DNA of 8,963 nucleotides from Dehalococcoidia bacterium (GTDB lineage Bacteria; Chloroflexota; Dehalococcoidia; GIF9; AB-539-J10). The stretch spans positions 1 to 8,963 of the forward strand of contig JAUWOB010000029.1 of NCBI GenBank assembly GCA_030612345.1, given 5' to 3'. The notes under the pieces are model-generated. The model made no database searches, was not told where the DNA came from, and saw only the letters and a program-made list of their open reading frames with translations. Shown piece after piece: positions 5,261-8,963 of this stretch. Both the position numbers and the translations under genes were made by a program. Position 1 is the first letter of the stretch; the number at the start of each line of letters is the position of its first letter.

Positions 5261-5289
5261 TGGTACACACAGCAGCAGGTTAGTATACT
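5261..5289 (+). promoter_or_regulatory. Possible promoter of the CHR transporter pair
   Basis: TATACT (5284-5289) is a good -10 and lies inside a perfect 10-base palindrome, TAGTATACTA (5281-5290). The -35 at 17 bases (TGGTAC, 5261-5266) is poor. A leader of about 95 bases would separate it from the TTG start. Activation by a regulator would be needed if this promoter is real. Confidence 0.3.
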
Positions 5290-5390
5290 ATACCGTCACC
5301 ATTTTCCGCCGTAGACATGGATTTCACTTTGCGTAAGACAAAGAATAGGAGTGAAGAGGTCATACACACAAATCGGCTAGAAGGAATCCA

Positions 5391-5933
5391 TTGAACTCCA
5401 ACAAGAGAATCCTCCTCTCCCTCTTTGCAGTATTCCTGAGAATAGGAGCTTTTACCTGGGGAGGCGGTTATGCCATGCTCCCGCTTATAAGAAATGAGGT
5501 GGTAGAAAAGAGAAAGTGGATTACTTCAAGCGATTTCACAGATGGGATAGCCGTATCCCAAAGCGTTCCCGGGGCAATAGCTCTAAACATAGCCGCCTTT
5601 GTAGGTAATAGAATCTCAGGGAATTTGGGAGCAATAGTCGCAGTAATAGGGTCGGCACTTCCTTCATTCATAAGCATCGTGGTTATATCGATATTCTTCC
5701 TACGCTTTAGAGAACTGAGTATGGTACAAGGTTTCTTCAAGGGGGCAACGCCGGCCATAGTAGCCCTTCTGGTTGGTGCCATCGTAGATATAGGCAAAGA
5801 CGCGCTAAAAGGGTATAAAGAGATCATCATTGCCACGGGGCTTCTACTTTTGCTTCTCTGTCTCCACATGCATCCGGTACTAGCCATAGTGATTGCCGCT
5901 ATTCTCGGTCTTTTCGTCAGGAGACAACTGTGA
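5391..5933 (+). CDS. chrA: Chromate transporter (CHR family), first half-size subunit
   Basis: A 180-aa membrane protein of the CHR/ChrA superfamily in its short, single-domain form. The family signatures are plain: FTWGGGYAMLPLIRNEVV (21-38), then the VSQSVPGAIALNIAAFVG stretch (55-72). Hydrophobic helices follow at about 82-104, 119-134 and 145-176. Single-domain CHR proteins occur as adjacent pairs that are thought to work together, and the second half follows here with a 4-base overlap. The start is TTG (5391), chosen because AGAAGGA (5379-5385) lies five bases upstream; the first in-frame ATG would remove the conserved N-terminal motif. Ile is often encoded by ATA, unlike the preceding permeases, hinting at a separate origin. 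Known members export chromate; in an anaerobe other oxyanions are possible. Confidence 0.87.
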   Translation: MNSNKRILLSLFAVFLRIGAFTWGGGYAMLPLIRNEVVEKRKWITSSDFTDGIAVSQSVPGAIALNIAAFVGNRISGNLGAIVAVIGSALPSFISIVVISIFFLRFRELSMVQGFFKGATPAIVALLVGAIVDIGKDALKGYKEIIIATGLLLLLLCLHMHPVLAIVIAAILGLFVRRQL

Positions 5934-6451
5934 CCTTTGTTCAGCTTTTCCTTGCTTTTGCCAAGATAGGGCTCTTTGCCTTCGGTGGTGGTTTCGCTAC
6001 TTTACCTCTTATCGAAAGGGAAATAGTAATAGGGCTGCAATGGTTCAGCCATAGTGAGTTCCTTGAGCTTGTTGCTATCTCTGAACTCACCCCTGGCCCG
6101 ATAGCGATAAATGCCGCCACCTTTGTCGGCTATAAACTGGGGGGAGTCTGGGGTTCTGCTATCGCTACCATGGGAGTGTGCCTACCGTCGGTAACACTCA
6201 TACTCATCGTTGCTCACTTTCTGCACAGACTTGAAGGCAATATATGGGCAGATGGAGTTGTAAGGAGTTTGAGGCCAGCGGTTGTCGCCCTAATAGCCGC
6301 AGCTGCATATTCTGTAGCTGGGAGAGGGATAACCGATATATGGGGAATCATCATAGCGGTAGCCAGCTTTGCGGTACTCAGAACCCGCAAAATAAACCCT
6401 ATTCTCGTACTCATTACGGCTGGGATAGCAGGAATCATAGTATATCTTTGA
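5930..6451 (+). CDS. chrA: Chromate transporter (CHR family), second half-size subunit
   Basis: A 173-aa membrane protein, the partner of the preceding CHR half. It repeats the signature FAFGGGFATLPLIEREIV (16-33), then AISELTPGPIAINAATFVGY (49-68). Hydrophobic segments run at about 74-97, 116-130, 136-151 and 156-173. The start is GTG (5930), overlapping the TGA stop of the first half (GTGA), with AGGAG (5919-5923) six bases ahead inside the upstream gene. Translation is thus coupled. In long ChrA proteins the two homologous domains are fused; here they remain separate polypeptides that presumably form a heteromer in the cytoplasmic membrane. No chrB-type regulator or chromate reductase gene is nearby. 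Confidence 0.87.
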   Translation: MTFVQLFLAFAKIGLFAFGGGFATLPLIEREIVIGLQWFSHSEFLELVAISELTPGPIAINAATFVGYKLGGVWGSAIATMGVCLPSVTLILIVAHFLHRLEGNIWADGVVRSLRPAVVALIAAAAYSVAGRGITDIWGIIIAVASFAVLRTRKINPILVLITAGIAGIIVYL

Positions 6452-6558
6452 AGCGGGCAGGCCAGGTCCGCTCTGTCTCAGGTTTCGTAACTGTGGGAAC
6501 GTTAACTGCATAGCTCTTATCTAGCGCCGCACAGCAGACTGTGATCTAGTTCATCTGG

Positions 6559-6681
6559 ATGTTTGTCATCTCGACCATTGCAGTGAGCAGAATTCATCGT
6601 ATTCCCTGGTGGAAGAGCTTAGCTGTCATCTTAGTTTCATTCATTCCCACGGCCGGCATTATGGCTATATTCATTAGATAA
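6559..6681 (+). CDS. Doubtful 40-aa hydrophobic mini-ORF or gene remnant
   Basis: The frame begins MFVISTIAV and ends in a clear membrane-like helix (WWKSLAVILVSFIPTAGIMA) followed by a short IFIR end. A stop lies ten bases upstream in frame. No good ribosome binding site precedes the ATG. The end resembles the last helix of small two-helix membrane proteins, so it may be the 3' remnant of a decayed gene rather than an intact one. Confidence 0.22.
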   Translation: MFVISTIAVSRIHRIPWWKSLAVILVSFIPTAGIMAIFIR

Positions 6682-6807
6682 GAGCAGGGTTGGTCCGGTG
6701 GACGTGTGCGCCCGCATCTGAGGCCACGAAGTAGCTTCCAAAATGATATACAAGCAGATTGTCGTGCCGATGTTTCGAGCCTTGTCGTCTCTGTGCACCA
6801 GAATATG

Positions 6808-6816
6808 TGGTATCAT
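6808..6816 (+). promoter_or_regulatory. Extended -10 promoter element before the Fpg/Nei-like gene
   Basis: TGG followed directly by TATCAT matches the TGn-TATAAT extended -10 form, which can work without a good -35. None is found at proper spacing (TTGTCG at 6782 is too far). Transcription would start close to the ribosome binding site, giving a leader of under 20 bases. Confidence 0.35.
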
Positions 6817-6839
6817 TCTGACCGCTCAGGAGATCAAAC

Positions 6840-7664
6840 ATGATAGAATTGCCTGAAGCTGCCGTTCTAGCCAAGCAGAGCAATGAGGCCGTCGGCGGCA
6901 AGAAGATCACGAACGTTTTTGCTGTTCAGAGCCCACACAAGTTGGCCTGGTATTTCGGTGACCCACAGCAGTACAGGAGTCTCCTGACTGGTAAGGTAAT
7001 CAGTGAGGCCCTGAGCTATGGCGGGCAGGTAGAAATAACGGCTGGTAACGTGAAGCTGCTATTCAGTGACGGCGTGAATCTACGCTACTGCAGAAAGGCT
7101 GAACAGCTACCGGGCAAGCACCAGTTGCTACTTGAGTTTGATGATGGTTCGTCGCTCGTTGGTTCGGTACAGATGTACGGTGGTCTATGGGCTTTTCGCG
7201 AGGGGGAATTCGATAACAAATACTACCTCATAGCCAAGAAGAAACCATCTCCTTTGTCCAGTGATTTCGACAAAGCCTATTTTGACTCTCTATTCGAAGA
7301 GGGTGCCGCGAAGTTGCCACTGAAGGCGTTTCTGGCGACGGAACAAAGGATACCGGGGCTCGGCAACGGTGTCTTGCAGGATATCTTGTTCAGCGCGAGA
7401 ATGCACCCGAGGAAAAACAAGGCTTCGCTCTCCGTTGCGGATCAGCAGGTTCTGTTTGATTCTATCAAGAAGACTCTATCGGAGATGACGGCGAAGGGAG
7501 GACGGGATACCGAGCACGACCTTCTGGGTAGACCAGGAGGGTACAAGACTAAGCTGAGCAAAAACACCGTTGGACAACCCTGTTCCGTATGCGGTACACC
7601 AATCAAGAAAGAGGCGTACTTGGGCGGGAGCATTTACTATTGTGGCAAGTGCCAGAGGACGTAG
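6840..7664 (+). CDS. Fpg/Nei-family DNA glycosylase-like protein lacking the catalytic N-terminal proline
   Basis: A 274-aa protein with the full Fpg/Nei layout. The N-terminal beta-rich domain spans about 1-125. The helix-two-turn-helix lies around 161-190 (KAFLATEQRIPGLGNG, then ILFSARMHP). The C-terminal zinc finger has Cys248, Cys251, Cys268 and Cys271. Fpg and Nei begin (M)PELPE, and the exposed Pro attacks the damaged nucleotide; here the start is MIELPEA, with Ile instead of Pro but Glu3 and Glu6 kept. The beta-hairpin RRGK of Fpg appears as SYGGQ (59-63), and the zinc-finger Arg is replaced by Gly263 (GGSIYYC). DNA binding is likely, while ordinary glycosylase/lyase chemistry is doubtful. 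The ATG is firm: AGGAG (6828-6832) is seven bases away and the LPE motif follows at once. The next gene is also repair-like. Confidence 0.82.
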   Translation: MIELPEAAVLAKQSNEAVGGKKITNVFAVQSPHKLAWYFGDPQQYRSLLTGKVISEALSYGGQVEITAGNVKLLFSDGVNLRYCRKAEQLPGKHQLLLEFDDGSSLVGSVQMYGGLWAFREGEFDNKYYLIAKKKPSPLSSDFDKAYFDSLFEEGAAKLPLKAFLATEQRIPGLGNGVLQDILFSARMHPRKNKASLSVADQQVLFDSIKKTLSEMTAKGGRDTEHDLLGRPGGYKTKLSKNTVGQPCSVCGTPIKKEAYLGGSIYYCGKCQRT

Positions 7665-7788
7665 CTAGGGCAAATGCGGAATCGTAATACCATATGAAGA
7701 CGAAAACCTGTGCTGCAACCTCCAATGGAACAATAGGGCGCGCTGTCTTGCTACACGCCCGCGAGGTAAGGCGGAATAGGAGGAAACG

Positions 7789-8469
7789 ATGCCTTCTGTG
7801 AACGATGTGCTGGACAAGCTCCAGAGCAAGGCTCAGCCGGACCAGTTGCAGGGAATGGCCAAATACGGGATGACGGTGCAAGGAAGGCTGGGTGTCTCAG
7901 TGCCTGACATGAGAAAACTGGCTAAGGAGATAGGGAGAGATCACAGGCTGGCATTGGACCTGTGGAGAACCGGACTAGCTGAAGCTAGGATCGTGGCTGC
8001 GATGGTTGATGATCCTGCTGAGCTAACCGATGAGCAGATGGAAGACTGGGTCAAAGACATTGATTCCTGGGACGTGTGCGACCAGGTGTGCATGAATCTC
8101 TTCGAAAGATCACCGCTGGCCTGGAAGAAGATCCACGACTGGTCCGTTCGGGAGGAGGAGTTCGTCAAAAGGGCTGCCTTTGCGCTCATGGCCTGTCTGG
8201 CATGGCATGATAAGAAGGCGAGCGACGAGAAACTCGTCGCATTGTTTCCCGTGATAATACGAGGAGCTACGGACGAGCGCAACTTTGTCAGGAAAGCCGT
8301 GAACTGGGCTCTTAGAAACATCGGGAAAAGGAACCTCAATTTAAACCGGGCGGCGATGAATGCAGCCAAGCAAATCAAGCAGCTAGACTCGAAGGCTGCC
8401 CGCTGGATCGCCACCGATGCCATCAAGGAGCTCGAGAGCGAAGCTGTTCAGAGGAGATTGAGAGGATAG
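7789..8469 (+). CDS. AlkD-like DNA alkylation repair protein (HEAT-repeat glycosylase family)
   Basis: A 226-aa soluble, all-helical protein of the usual AlkD length (PF08713). Family landmarks are GVSVPDMRKLAKEIG (35-49), the SWDVCDQVC segment (93-101) and FVKRAAFALMACLAW (125-139). RNFVRKAVNWALRNIGKRN (164-182) also fits. By alignment by eye, Trp94 and Asp98 correspond to the W...D pair that cradles the alkylated nucleotide in AlkD, and Trp173 to its second aromatic residue, so an active N3/N7-alkylpurine glycosylase is plausible. AGGAGGA (7778-7784) lies four bases before the ATG. It follows the Fpg/Nei-like gene by 124 bases on the same strand; with no obvious terminator between them, co-transcription is possible. 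Confidence 0.88.
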   Translation: MPSVNDVLDKLQSKAQPDQLQGMAKYGMTVQGRLGVSVPDMRKLAKEIGRDHRLALDLWRTGLAEARIVAAMVDDPAELTDEQMEDWVKDIDSWDVCDQVCMNLFERSPLAWKKIHDWSVREEEFVKRAAFALMACLAWHDKKASDEKLVALFPVIIRGATDERNFVRKAVNWALRNIGKRNLNLNRAAMNAAKQIKQLDSKAARWIATDAIKELESEAVQRRLRG

Positions 8470-8553
8470 TCCTTTACTCGATAGTTCACTTCACGACGCA
8501 ACAGACATTAGTGAGACAGCGCAAAGATCGAGGGGAAAGGGGAGGACCATCAG

Positions 8554-8963
8554 GTGAGTCAGCGTCCGCTAAAGCGATATCCTTTCGTTGGAGCTTGTGG
8601 GCTCGATTGCGGCCTCTGCCCAAGATACCACGTCACAGGGTCATCGAGATGCCCCGGCTGCGCCGGACAGGGCTTTGAACAGAAACATCCAGCCTGCGGA
8701 TTCATCACCTGCTGTGTCAAACAGAAGCACCTAGAAAGTTGTGCGGAATGCCCTCACTGGGCAAGCTGCCAAAGGGTGAAGCGTGTTATCGAAGGAGCGC
8801 AGCAGGGCGATTCGTTTATCTCGTATCGGCCGCTGGCAGCTAACTTCTCCCTGATCCAGAAGCACGGAATCGCGGAATTCGCCCGACGGGAAATGGCCAA
8901 GATGGAACTCCTTGGCTACCTTCTCGAGCGTTTTGACGAGGGTCGCTCTAAGACTTTCTTTTG
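8554..8963 (+). CDS. DUF3795 Cys-rich protein, truncated by the window end
   Basis: The first 136 residues are present; the frame is still open at the window edge. GTG at 8554 is chosen because AAGGGGAGG (8537-8545) precedes it at eight bases. The start shows the DUF3795 pattern GACGLDCGLCP (13-23; Cys15, Cys19, Cys22), then CPGC (33-36), Cys48, Cys53-54, ESCAEC (61-66; Cys63, Cys66) and Cys72. The Cys count suggests Zn or Fe-S binding. After about residue 85 the sequence turns helical and charged (EFARREMAKMELLGYLLERF). The biochemical role of the family is not established. The protein is cytosolic, with no signal or membrane segment seen. It lies 84 bases after the AlkD-like gene on the same strand. 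Confidence 0.8.
   Translation, partial: MSQRPLKRYPFVGACGLDCGLCPRYHVTGSSRCPGCAGQGFEQKHPACGFITCCVKQKHLESCAECPHWASCQRVKRVIEGAQQGDSFISYRPLAANFSLIQKHGIAEFARREMAKMELLGYLLERFDEGRSKTFF

Larger units (their letters stand above)
6452..6839. other. Intergenic region, largely non-coding
   Basis: This 388-base gap separates the CHR pair from the repair genes. It holds one doubtful hydrophobic mini-ORF (6559-6681) and, near its end, an extended -10 element. A 37-codon frame at 6743 has no ribosome binding site and runs into the next gene, so I do not call it. I see no clear terminator after the CHR pair. Confidence 0.5.

Noticed and set aside
5045..5314. 89-aa frame crossing the cupin end and the hairpin region
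   Set aside because: It begins inside the cupin in another frame, has no ribosome binding site, and the translation looks random.
5468..5887. 139-aa minus-strand frame opposite the first CHR half
   Set aside because: An antisense shadow; the + strand frame has unmistakable CHR signatures.
6743..6856. 37-codon frame just before the Fpg/Nei-like gene
   Set aside because: No ribosome binding site, and it overlaps the next gene's promoter and start.
7941..8426. 161-aa minus-strand frame opposite the AlkD-like gene
   Set aside because: An antisense shadow; the + strand product is a clear family member with ribosome binding site and full length.
1..8963. tRNA, rRNA, CRISPR array or insertion sequence
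   Set aside because: I saw no cloverleaf, no regularly spaced repeats, and no transposase or terminal inverted repeats by reading; a covariance-model search would be the decisive test.

Overview
The window looks like a piece of a bacterial chromosome of moderate GC content, probably from an anaerobe. Evidence for a bacterium is a lipobox-type secreted lipoprotein, sigma70-like -35/-10 promoters and strong AGGAGG ribosome binding sites. The gene mix (PadR regulator, Cys/His-rich mini-protein, split COG0701-type permease, DUF3795 protein, DltE-type dehydrogenase) is what I would expect from uncultivated Chloroflexota (Dehalococcoidia-like) or similar anaerobes. That placement is an inference; nothing here is a phylogenetic marker. 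Every gene I accept lies on the + strand. I see no tRNA, rRNA, CRISPR array or insertion sequence.

Layout. 1-1370: a promoter with a dyad over its -35 box drives a secreted lipoprotein with an alpha/beta-hydrolase-like body. 1493-1782: a strong promoter and ribosome binding site precede a tiny membrane-protein gene that is split into two overlapping frames. 1943-2695: a DltE-type short-chain dehydrogenase. 2987-5129: a compact five-gene operon with its own promoter and an inverted-repeat operator over the -10 box. It encodes a PadR regulator with a Cys/His N-terminal tail, a 67-aa Cys/His mini-protein, two half-permeases and a cupin. Stop/start overlaps or a ribosome binding site embedded in the preceding gene link four of its five genes. 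5196-5257: a long hairpin. 5391-6451: a two-gene split chromate-type (CHR) transporter. 6452-6839: mostly non-coding, with one doubtful mini-ORF. 6840-8469: two DNA-repair-like genes, an Fpg/Nei-fold protein lacking the catalytic proline and an AlkD-like HEAT-repeat protein. 8554-end: a DUF3795 Cys-rich protein cut by the window edge.

How they may work together. The PadR-to-cupin operon is the most interesting unit. Its regulator and its second protein both begin with clustered Cys and His, and the cupin has Cys/Met/His where ordinary cupins carry the HxH...E metal ligands. The membrane components belong to the permease superfamily that includes arsenic-related transporters. I infer a self-regulated response to a soft metal or metalloid, made of sensor, binder, transporter and cytosolic cupin. 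A second split transporter of the oxyanion-linked CHR family lies directly downstream behind a large hairpin, so 2987-6451 may be a small metal/oxyanion island. The substrate is unknown.
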